A stretch of DNA of 64,000 bases, taken from positions 1-64,000 of the forward strand of contig NZ_CP006371.1 of assembly GCF_001442755.1 (NCBI RefSeq). Reading direction: 5' to 3'. Below, piece after piece: positions 57,003-64,000 of this stretch (positions are counted from its first letter, which is position 1; each line of letters starts with the position of its first letter). Source of the stretch: Aureimonas sp. AU20. GTDB lineage: Bacteria > Pseudomonadota > Alphaproteobacteria > Rhizobiales > Rhizobiaceae. Both the position numbers and the translations under genes were made by a program. The notes below the pieces were generated by a model that saw only the letters and a list, made by a program, of their open reading frames with translations, did no database searches and had not been told where the DNA came from.

Positions 57003-57788
57003 ATGAACGTCCTAATCGTCTCCGCCCATCCCGAGCCCCGCTCACTGACCAACGCCATGCGCGATGCGGCGGCGGAACAACTGCGTAGTGACGGGCACGC
57101 CGTGCGCGTTACCGATCTCTACGCCGCCGGCTGGAAGAGCGAAGTCGACCGCGCAGACTTTCCCACCCTGCCTCCCGGGCAGCGCCTGCGGGTGCCGCAA
57201 GCCTCCGGCGAAGCCTTTGCGTCAGGCGCACTGACGGGGGACGTCGTGCAACAGCAGGAAGGCCTGTTGTGGGCCGACGCCCTGATCCTGGCCTTCCCGC
57301 TCTGGTGGTTCTCGATGCCCGCGATCCTGAAGGGATGGATCGATCGGGTCTATGCCTATGGCTTTGCCTACGGCGTCGGCGAACACAGCGACACGCGCTG
57401 GGGCGACCGCTACGGAGAGGGACGTCTGGCCGGCAAACGTGCCATGCTCGTCGTCACCGCCGGCGGTTGGCCTTCGCACTACGGGCCGCGCGGCATCAAC
57501 GGACCGATCGACGACCTCCTGTTTCCGATCCAGCACGGGGTCCTGTTCTATCCCGGCTACGAGGTTCTGCCGCCCTTCGTGAGCTACCGGGCCGACCGGA
57601 TGGACGAGGGAGGCTTCGAAGCTACCTCACAGGAGTTGCGTACGCGTATGACAGACCTGTTCACGGACACGCCGATACCCTTCCGTCGGCAGAACGGGGG
57701 CGACTACGCGATCCCGACGATGGAACTGCGCCAGGAAGCTGCACCCGCGCACGTCACTGGGTTCGCGGCGCACCGCATGCCAGATTGA
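57003..57788 (+). CDS. NAD(P)H quinone oxidoreductase, flavodoxin fold (MdaB/KefF type)
   Basis: This 261-residue protein has the flavodoxin-2 signature MNVLIVSAHPEPRSLTNAMR at the start. It continues with ADALILAFPLWWFSMPAILK and GWIDRVYAYGFAYG, then RLAGKRAMLVVTAGG and YGPRGINGPIDDLLFPIQHG. FMN- or FAD-dependent two-electron quinone reduction protects against redox cycling. The start ATG is right after a GGAAGAGG tract. It is divergent from a LysR regulator that probably controls it. Confidence 0.9.
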   Translation: MNVLIVSAHPEPRSLTNAMRDAAAEQLRSDGHAVRVTDLYAAGWKSEVDRADFPTLPPGQRLRVPQASGEAFASGALTGDVVQQQEGLLWADALILAFPLWWFSMPAILKGWIDRVYAYGFAYGVGEHSDTRWGDRYGEGRLAGKRAMLVVTAGGWPSHYGPRGINGPIDDLLFPIQHGVLFYPGYEVLPPFVSYRADRMDEGGFEATSQELRTRMTDLFTDTPIPFRRQNGGDYAIPTMELRQEAAPAHVTGFAAHRMPD

Positions 57789-57842
57789 ACGTCCGGTTCT
57801 GCTACGCGCTTAGCCGGGAGCGGACCGTCGCCTTTCCACCCT

Positions 57843-57940
57843 CCCCTGCCTTCCAGTCGGTTTCAGATAAGGGCCGAAATCGGACCGGCAGCTTTTGGGC
57901 ACGATAAGCGGCAAAGCTGCCCTACGGTTTCAACCCGAAG
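57843..57940. repeat. Dispersed intergenic repeat, copy F (long form)
   Basis: The left block CTCCCCTGCCTTCCAGTCGG and TTTCAGATAAGGGCCGAAAT precede CGGACCGGCAGCTTTTGG and GCAAAGCTGCCCTACGG. It shares the left block with copy C. Confidence 0.68.
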
Positions 57941-58004
57941 GAGAAGCTACCCGAGCGGGGGCGGTCATGGTTGGAGATCCCAAGCATTCGGTTCCTGAGC
58001 CGTG

Positions 58005-59222
58005 TTATGGATGGAAGATCCGACCTGCAGGCCGTTCCATGACCAGACGCCCACTTCTCCACGATGCGATCGGTGCAGCGATTTCCCGAACGGCAGCGGC
58101 TGAGGTTGCAACGTCGAGCAGGACGAAGTCCGCCGGGGCGCCGATCCGCAAGCCGTAGTCACGCGCCATCAGCCGGGCGGCATCCGCGGAGACCATCGCG
58201 AAGACGGCTTCCATCTCCTCGTCGCGGGCGAGTTGCGCGACGTTGGCGTAAAGGTTCGCCATGCGGATCAGCGAGGCATCGCCGAACGGCGTGAATGGGT
58301 TCAAGACGTTGTTCGTGGCAATCGTCGCGGTAACGCCGGCTCGGCGCAGAAGGTGGGCAGGTGCCACGCCTCGCGGTACGAGGCGTCTGATATCGCGGCC
58401 GGTGAGGAACAGATCGGTCGCGGGCAGGACGGTCACGGCGATGCCGGTCGCCGCCAGTCGCCGTGCCACGGCGTCCACCGCCTCCGGCTCGATCGCCGAA
58501 AGCTTCGTCGCATGGCCGACCGAGACGCGCCCGCCGAAACCGCGCCGCTCCGTTTCCTCCATGACATGGGGAAGCGCGGACCCTTCGGGATCGAGATCTA
58601 AATCGACGTGGAAGTCGACCAGCGTTCCGAAGCGTTCCGCAAGGTCAAATATACGCCGGACATGCCCAGCGGGATCCGGATCGGTGTAGGGGCAGCCGCC
58701 GACGAGATCGGCGCCAGCGGCCAGCGCATCCGACAAAAGGTGCTCCGTCTCCGGCTCCTGCGTCAGCCCTTCCTGCGCAAAGGCGCAGATCTCGATGTCG
58801 ATCGCGAAAGCGTAATCGTGCTTGATGCGCCGGATGGCGGCCAGCGAACGAAGGCCGGCGCGCGGATCGACCTCAACGAACGTGCGCAAGAGCATCGTCC
58901 CATGCAGGATCGCCTGCTCGACCAGATTGGCGGCGCGAGCGTAGACATCCTCCTCGGTGAACGCTGCCTTCGCTCGCGCCGTTTCGCGGACGGCCTCCGC
59001 CAGCGTGCCCTCGCAGATCGCGCAGCGGTCGAGGATGCAAGCCTTGTCGAGATGGATATGACAGTCGACGAAACCGGGAAACGCCAGCCGTCCCGCCGCG
59101 TCATATTCGGACGCGGCGGCATCGAGGTTTGGCGTGATCGCCGCGATCCGCCCGTTCTCGACGCCGATATCGACGAAGTCGCCGCTCGTCGCGACGCGGG
59201 CGTTGCGCAATACGAAATCCAT
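58005..59222 (-). CDS. Amidohydrolase (cytosine-deaminase-like)
   Basis: This 405-residue protein from ATG 59222 (TTG 59231 is also in frame) has a metal-binding GFVDCHIHLDKACIL near residue 53 and VDFHVDLDLDPEG near residue 195. GHATKLSAIEPEAV, then ATNNVLNPFTPFGDASLIRM near residue 300 supply later His and Asp positions. This order fits cytosine deaminase and AtzC-like enzymes in the amidohydrolase superfamily. It starts about where the gamma-glutamyltransferase ends, so the two were probably cotranscribed. No transporter is adjacent. Confidence 0.83.
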   Translation of the reverse strand: MDFVLRNARVATSGDFVDIGVENGRIAAITPNLDAAASEYDAAGRLAFPGFVDCHIHLDKACILDRCAICEGTLAEAVRETARAKAAFTEEDVYARAANLVEQAILHGTMLLRTFVEVDPRAGLRSLAAIRRIKHDYAFAIDIEICAFAQEGLTQEPETEHLLSDALAAGADLVGGCPYTDPDPAGHVRRIFDLAERFGTLVDFHVDLDLDPEGSALPHVMEETERRGFGGRVSVGHATKLSAIEPEAVDAVARRLAATGIAVTVLPATDLFLTGRDIRRLVPRGVAPAHLLRRAGVTATIATNNVLNPFTPFGDASLIRMANLYANVAQLARDEEMEAVFAMVSADAARLMARDYGLRIGAPADFVLLDVATSAAAVREIAAPIASWRSGRLVMERPAGRIFHP

Positions 59223-59227
59223 TCGGC

Positions 59228-60836
59228 TCAAGTCTCCATGCTCAGGCCCAGCGCGCAGCCGTCGCTGCGAGGATCGTGCGCCCCGGTCACGTCACCCGCG
59301 TCGTCCACCGCGATCACGCCGGCTTGCCCTGCCAGAGGACTGAGATCGACCAGCGCGGACACTTCGTGGCCACGGAGCGCGAGGTCCGCAAAGGTCGTCT
59401 CACCGGCAGACGCTTCGAGCTTCAGAGCGTCTCGCGCATCGGAGAACGTGCGCCCGAGCAGGAAGCGCGGAGCAGCGAGAGCGGCCTGCGGATCGAGGCC
59501 GCGATCAATCAACCGCGCGAGCAGGAGCGCGAGCGTCTGTGGCTGGCCGTCCGCACCCTGCGTGCCGTAGACGAGGGCTGGAGCGCCGGCGCGCAAAGCT
59601 ATGCCAGGGTTCAGTGTGTAGAACGGCCGTTTGCCCGGTTGCAGGCGGTTGGGTCCGGTCGCGCTTCGATCGAACGCGGCACCGCGGTTCTGCCAGAGGA
59701 TACCGGTGTCGCCCGCGACGACGCCGCTCCCCCAGTCGTAATAGAGGCTTTGAAGAAGCGCGACCGAGCGACCCTTGCCGTCCACGACGCCAATGAAGGC
59801 GGTATCCCCGGTGCGGACAACATGCGGCCAGGGCAGCGCCCGATCAGCATCAACGGCAGCCGCCTTCGCGCCGAGACGCTCCGGGTTCAGCATGCGCCCC
59901 AGCGGCACGTCGGTGAAGTCCGGATCGGCGATCGCGCCGCGGTCGAGAAAGGCTTGCTTCACCGCCTCGACGACCACGTGCAGAAAGTCCGCACTGCGGT
60001 CGTCGACCCCAGCCAGCGACGGCAGCCGGTCGAGAATGCCCATGATGGCGAGCGTCGTCGCACCTTGTGTTGGAGGCGGGGGCGCCAGCAGTTCGAGCCC
60101 GCGATACTTCATCCGAAGCGGCGGCGCCTCGCGCGTCCGCGTCGCAGCCAGATCGGCGGCTCGCAGCGGTGAGCCGGCGTTCTCGAGGCCTCGGGCGATG
60201 CGCGTCGCCAGTTCGCCCTCGTAGAACTCTCGCGCTCCACCGAGAGCCACGGCGCGAAGGCTTGCGGCCACGCCTGGCTGGCAAAACGGGCGCGCCTCCT
60301 TCCCGACGGCGAACAGCGCTTCGAAGCGCGGCCATCCGCTTCGCTCGGCGGCGCGGAAATCCAGCCAGAAGCGCTGCGAGTCGGACATCGGGAAACCGCC
60401 GTCGGCCAGTTCGATCGCGTCCGCCAGCAGCATGTCGAGCCCTTCGGACCCGTCCCAAGTCCGACGTGACCAATCGAGCGCCGCGCCCCAGGAGTCGACG
60501 AGGCCGGCGCTTGTGAGCGTCGACAGGGGGCCCGCGCGTCGGGATCGGATTGGCGTCTGGTAGGAGCTCCGCAGACTGACCGATACCGAGGAGGCACACC
60601 GAGTATCCCGTACGGTCGGCCAGCATCCATACGCCGTCGCCGCCGAGCCCGCAAAAATGCGGATAGGTGACAGCGAGCGCCGCACTCGCCGCGACGGCTG
60701 CCTCGACGGCGTTGCCCCCCCTCGCCAGGACACGTGAGCCCGCTTCGCTCGCCAGTCGATGGGGGGTCGTCACCATCGCCCGGAACGGTGGGGATGCTGG
60801 CAATGGGGCTGTGGGAGGGGTCTCGGGCACGCTCAA
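59228..60836 (-). pseudogene. ggt: Gamma-glutamyltransferase with a +1 frameshift
   Basis: The N-terminal part from ATG 60836 (FRAMVTTPHRLASEAGSRVL, ARGGNAVEAAVAASAALAVT, FCGLGGDGVWML) is in one frame. The rest (GPLSTLTSAGLVDSWGAALD onward) is in another. The shift falls at G5 60526-60530 on the plus strand: four bases would restore the frame. The remainder has the catalytic Thr in VRTGDTAFIGVVD and RGAAFD. If the extra base is real, the gene is inactive or requires slippage; if it is a sequencing error, the enzyme is complete at about 535 residues. Confidence 0.82.
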
Positions 60837-60947
60837 TATCGACCTACCAACGTATACTCCATGCCGCCCCCTTTCCGATGTCAGAGAAGTATGAGGTGAA
60901 TCGGGTTCGTTCTTCCACCCAATCTAAGCGTTCTGCCCAATCTTGTG

Positions 60948-61020
60948 AGGGCCGAAAGCCGACTGGCAGCTTTCGAGCAGGCTGGGTAGAAAGCCGCCAT
61001 TCCGCTGTCGACCCGTCAAG
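60948..61020. repeat. Dispersed intergenic repeat, copy G (near consensus)
   Basis: GAGGGCCGAAAGCCGACTGG, CAGCTTTCGAGCAGGCTGG and TAGAAAGCCGCCATTCCGCT, then GTCGACCC. The rest of the gap 60837-61334 holds no gene that I can support. Confidence 0.78.
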
Positions 61021-61334
61021 GTAATTCGAGCGACGAAAACCTATACCTGAAAGCGGCCGTAGCCGATTCCAGAACTCGTTCGCACCTCAGCGCGTCCGGG
61101 ACCACCTCGACCTTTCGTCTGTAAACTACGGCATGCGTTCGAAAGGATTGAAGACGGGGGGTCTCGACGCCAAAGTGCAACAGCCCACCTACGAGCTACG
61201 GAGGAAGCTGGCAGCCCTTCGGGACGCGACCACGGGTTTTGGCCGGCTCCCCCACGGGAGATCGAGGGCAAGACCAGGGTAAGAACAGGACGACGCAACG
61301 TTCTGTCGCGCGATGAAAGCACGGCTCACGAGAA

Positions 61335-61724
61335 TCAGGTGTGAAGCTGAGTCGCGATCTCGTTCAACGCCTTGATGATGCCCTTTGGCGGATACGGTTT
61401 GGCGAAGAACAGGCCGTTCTCGGGCATGTCTGATGCTTCTACCTTGATGCGTCCGGACGTCATGATAATCGCCACCGGTGGCCAACGGTCGCGTACGCCT
61501 CTCGCGAGCTTCAGACCGTCCATCGTTCCGGGCATCTCTACGTCGGTAAACAGGACACGGATGTCGGAATGGCGCTCCAGCAGGCGGATGGCTTGATCGG
61601 CGTTACGCGCCTCGTAGGCCGTAAAGCCTGCTTCCTCGCACAGGTCCACCGCTTCGGCTCGCACAAGAGCATCGTCTTCCACGATCAGAACGGCGTATCG
61701 GGCGGGATCTAAGGATTGGGTCAT
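61335..61724 (-). CDS. Single-domain response regulator
   Basis: This 129-residue stand-alone receiver has acidic pair VEDD near residue 15, phospho-Asp in VLFTDVEMPGTMDG near residue 60, Thr in IIMTSGR and Lys in FFAKPYPP. The VEMPGTMDGL phrasing is typical of receivers paired with HWE kinases in Alphaproteobacteria. It follows the kinase by 10 bp on the same strand. No output domain is present, so it acts by protein contact or as a phosphate sink. Confidence 0.93.
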   Translation of the reverse strand: MTQSLDPARYAVLIVEDDALVRAEAVDLCEEAGFTAYEARNADQAIRLLERHSDIRVLFTDVEMPGTMDGLKLARGVRDRWPPVAIIMTSGRIKVEASDMPENGLFFAKPYPPKGIIKALNEIATQLHT

Positions 61725-61734
61725 TGATGCGCGG

Positions 61735-64000
61735 TCAGGTCTTGAGAGCGTTTACGGGCTGCACGAGCGATCCGGTCAACGTGAAACAGATACCGGCTGG
61801 ATCAAACTCAATATGGCCCTCGCCGTCGAAGTAAGAGGCAACAATGCGTTCAATCAGCTTGGAGCCGAACCCGCGCCGTTTCGGAACGATAACAAGGGGC
61901 CCCCCGGTTTCGATCCAATGAAATTTGAATCCACCGTCGGCCACGTCCCAGATCATTTCGATGCGGCCTGTCTCGTTCGATAGGGCTCCATACTTCGCGG
62001 CATTCGTCCCCAACTCGTGGATGGCGAGGCTCAGGCCGAGCGCCTGTTGCGCCGACAGGTCCGCCCTTGGGCCTGACATGGCGACGCGCTCGCCCGCCAG
62101 CCGATGCGGTGCGATCGCCGCCTCGACGACCTCTCGCACGTCGGCTTCGGAGAAATTCGTGCGCGTCAGGATGTCCTGCGCCCGCGCCAGTGCCAACAGC
62201 CGGCTGGAGATGGCCTCGCGGGCCTCTTCCCTCGTGTGGGCCTGCCGAAGTGTCTGGGTCGCGATCGCTTGCACCATGGCAAGCATGTTCTTCATGCGGT
62301 GCGACATCTCCTGCGTCAGGGCCCGCTGAGCGTCCTCCATGCGCTGACGTGCCAACGCCACACGAACCCGGTCGCTCACCTGCTCGACGAACTGACGCTC
62401 GCCGTCGGTCCAGGGATGAAGCGTGCGAGAATGCGCAAAGACCACGGCATAGAGGCGGCCGTCGAAGCTGATGGGCAGGTCGAGGAACGACCGGGTCTGG
62501 ATCGCGTCAAACTCCCCATGTCTGCCGCTAGTTCGTGCGTCCTCGTAGATGTCATCGACTGCAACAATGTCACCGCGTCTGAGGTCGGCGAGGTACGATC
62601 CATAGGACGAGAACGCATGCCGCCCGACTGCGCTCGGCATACCCGGTTCGCACCAATCGGACCGAACGTCGATCGTATCCTCACGAAGGTTCACGATGCC
62701 CGAGCCCACACGATCGACTTCAAGGCCGTCGGCCATACAGCTCGCCGCCGCCGTCACGATGGTCTCCAGGTCTGACCGACCACGCAGTTCGTCCGCCAGC
62801 GTCAAAAGCGCTGCCTGGCGGCGATCACGCTTGATACGGTCCGTGACGTCCATAAAGATTACTGTGAAGCGATCATCGCCGATCGATTGCGCGACGCCGT
62901 CGTACCAACGGTCCAGCGTACCAACCCGGCGCGTGAAGCGAGCGGACTGACCGGTCTCGACGACACGCGCGAACTCGTTGACCCACTCGTCTTCAATGCC
63001 GGGAAGCAGCTCACGCACGGTCCGTCCCGCTGCCGTTCCGCGCGGTATGCCGATGATGTCATGCCAAGCATCGTTCACCGCCTCGTAGCGCCAGTCGATG
63101 ACATAACCCGACGCATCTCGGATCAATTGGCCGAGGATGAAGCCTTCGCGCAAAGTCTCGAAGACGGTGCGCCAAGTGGCTTCGCTGCGAGCCAGAGCGT
63201 CCTCGGAGGCGCGCCGCTCCTCGATGTCGATCAGAACGCCTTGGAACATCGTCGGCGTGCCGTCCGGCGCACGATCGACGCGCCCGTTCGCCTCCAGCCA
63301 ATAGTAGTGCCCGTCCAATCGCCGCACGCGATACTGGTGCGCATAGTGGCCACCGCGGGCAACGACCTTGCCGATCGCATCGGCCAGTCCGGCCTGATCG
63401 TCGGGATGAACCGTCTCGACGATCTGCGAGAGCGGGATGCCCTCGCGTCCCAATGCCGGATCGAGACCGATGGCCCTGGCGAACGGTTCATCGATCGTGA
63501 AACTATCGGCTCCGATGTCCCAGAACCAAGTGCCGATGATGGCGCCCGCGCCAAGCGCCAACTGGACGCGTTCGAAGTTTGCCCTTGCGACACTCTCGCT
63601 GACGCGCAGCTTCTCGGTTGCAGTGTCACGTTCCCGTTCCGCCAGTATCCGGGGCGTTGCGTCTGAGGCGATATTCAGCAAGCCTGAGATTTCACCCGTC
63701 TCGTCGTGGACAGGCGAGTAGGAAAAGTCCCACCACGTGTCCTCGGCATACCCGTTGCGCGTCATGACAAGTGGCATGGCCTGGAACGTCACGGTCTCGC
63801 CGCCAAAGACGCGTGTCACGAGGGGCTCGATGTCGGCCCAGACATCGGGCCAGACTTCGGCAAACGGCCTGCCGAGCGCCTGCGGGTGGCGGGCGCCGAG
63901 GAACGGCGCATAGGCGTTGTTGTAGAGAAAAGTTTGCTCCGGTCCCCAGGCCAAGCAGATCGCATGGCCCGAGGCCAGCATCATATCGACAATGGTGCGA
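61735..64000 (-). CDS. HWE-type histidine kinase with PAS and GAF domains (5' end beyond window)
   Basis: At least 755 residues; the first in-frame ATG is 63984, but the sequence before it (TIVDMMLASGHAICLAWGPE) continues a family-typical leader, so the true start is outside the window. Two PAS-like domains, PAS_3 (ETVHPDDQAG) and a third PAS (ATWRTVFETLREGFILGQLI) precede a GAF domain (LETIVTAAASCMADGLEVDR). The HWE core has MSHRMKNMLAMVQAIATQTL (phospho-His) and HELGTNAAKYGALS. The HWE kinase family is common in Rhizobiales and sphingomonads. It pairs with the response regulator at 61335. Confidence 0.93.
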   Translation of the reverse strand, partial: RTIVDMMLASGHAICLAWGPEQTFLYNNAYAPFLGARHPQALGRPFAEVWPDVWADIEPLVTRVFGGETVTFQAMPLVMTRNGYAEDTWWDFSYSPVHDETGEISGLLNIASDATPRILAERERDTATEKLRVSESVARANFERVQLALGAGAIIGTWFWDIGADSFTIDEPFARAIGLDPALGREGIPLSQIVETVHPDDQAGLADAIGKVVARGGHYAHQYRVRRLDGHYYWLEANGRVDRAPDGTPTMFQGVLIDIEERRASEDALARSEATWRTVFETLREGFILGQLIRDASGYVIDWRYEAVNDAWHDIIGIPRGTAAGRTVRELLPGIEDEWVNEFARVVETGQSARFTRRVGTLDRWYDGVAQSIGDDRFTVIFMDVTDRIKRDRRQAALLTLADELRGRSDLETIVTAAASCMADGLEVDRVGSGIVNLREDTIDVRSDWCEPGMPSAVGRHAFSSYGSYLADLRRGDIVAVDDIYEDARTSGRHGEFDAIQTRSFLDLPISFDGRLYAVVFAHSRTLHPWTDGERQFVEQVSDRVRVALARQRMEDAQRALTQEMSHRMKNMLAMVQAIATQTLRQAHTREEAREAISSRLLALARAQDILTRTNFSEADVREVVEAAIAPHRLAGERVAMSGPRADLSAQQALGLSLAIHELGTNAAKYGALSNETGRIEMIWDVADGGFKFHWIETGGPLVIVPKRRGFGSKLIERIVASYFDGEGHIEFDPAGICFTLTGSLVQPVNALKT

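Noticed and set aside
1..64000. Insertion sequences or transposase genes behind the many duplications
   Set aside because: No transposase-like frame, DDE pattern or terminal inverted repeats were found; the duplications look recombinational.
1..64000. tRNA and rRNA genes
   Set aside because: I saw no cloverleaf with a conserved GGTTCGAATCC-type arm or rRNA-like sequence. A covariance search would be needed to exclude one fully.

Overview
The window looks like part of an alphaproteobacterial plasmid or other secondary replicon. It opens with a parA, small partner, repA cassette and an iteron array, followed by a MOBQ-type (Ti TraA-like) relaxase with an adjacent oriT-like site. Several families point to Alphaproteobacteria, probably Hyphomicrobiales or sphingomonads: an HWE-type histidine kinase, a 47-residue DUF1127 protein, MHYT- and BLUF-linked c-di-GMP enzymes, and a SRAP protein. 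I cannot name the genus. No rRNA, tRNA, transposase or type IV secretion gene was found, so the relaxase appears to depend on transfer genes elsewhere.

Layout: 1-2600 holds replication and partition (GGAAC-box region, parA, small partner, repA, eight 17-bp iterons). 2961-5822 has a metallophosphoesterase, a GIY-YIG-like protein and unknowns. 6118-10136 is the oriT-like hairpin and traA. 10190-12250 is a defence/addiction block: an AbiEii-like nucleotidyltransferase with an unknown overlapping partner, flanked by a duplicated higA tail, then higBA. 12454-14689 has a PAS/XRE divergent pair, a NUDIX protein and DUF1127. 15226-18481 is a divergent TonB siderophore receptor and esterase. 18549-22565 is a GGDEF-EAL protein with a periplasmic partner, unknown small genes and a BLUF protein. 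23146-30256 is accessory: XRE, SRAP, SNase-like nuclease, a secreted repeat protein, a lipoprotein, a Cys-rich peptide, a second toxin-antitoxin pair, DUF2726, and several small or broken genes.

30338-46000 is a signalling region. It has a second PAS/XRE pair and a second periplasmic-partner module feeding a hybrid histidine kinase and an HD-GYP response regulator. It also has a membrane GGDEF protein, a DUF2156 protein divergent from a flavoprotein, a GGDEF-EAL gene overlapping a BLUF gene, a PAS-GGDEF protein, and a TetR/SDR pair. 46083-50707 holds an MHYT-GGDEF-EAL protein and an APS kinase with a sulfotransferase-like gene. 51133-60836 is a set of small redox and metabolic genes with AraC and LysR regulators, a PEBP/methyltransferase pair, and an amidohydrolase with a frameshifted gamma-glutamyltransferase. 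The window ends inside an HWE histidine kinase preceded by its response regulator gene in the same operon.

Two themes stand out. First, c-di-GMP signalling is dense: four GGDEF or GGDEF-EAL proteins plus a fifth with MHYT, one HD-GYP, two BLUF proteins, and two copies of a module in which a small exported molybdopterin-oxidoreductase-like protein overlaps by 4 bp a membrane signalling protein. Second, the replicon carries many partial duplications and remnants (higA tail, sulfotransferase 5' end, PEBP/methyltransferase chimera, a small-gene duplicate) and a dispersed ~70-bp intergenic repeat seen at nine or more places. All functional calls are from reading protein motifs by eye; no database search was run.
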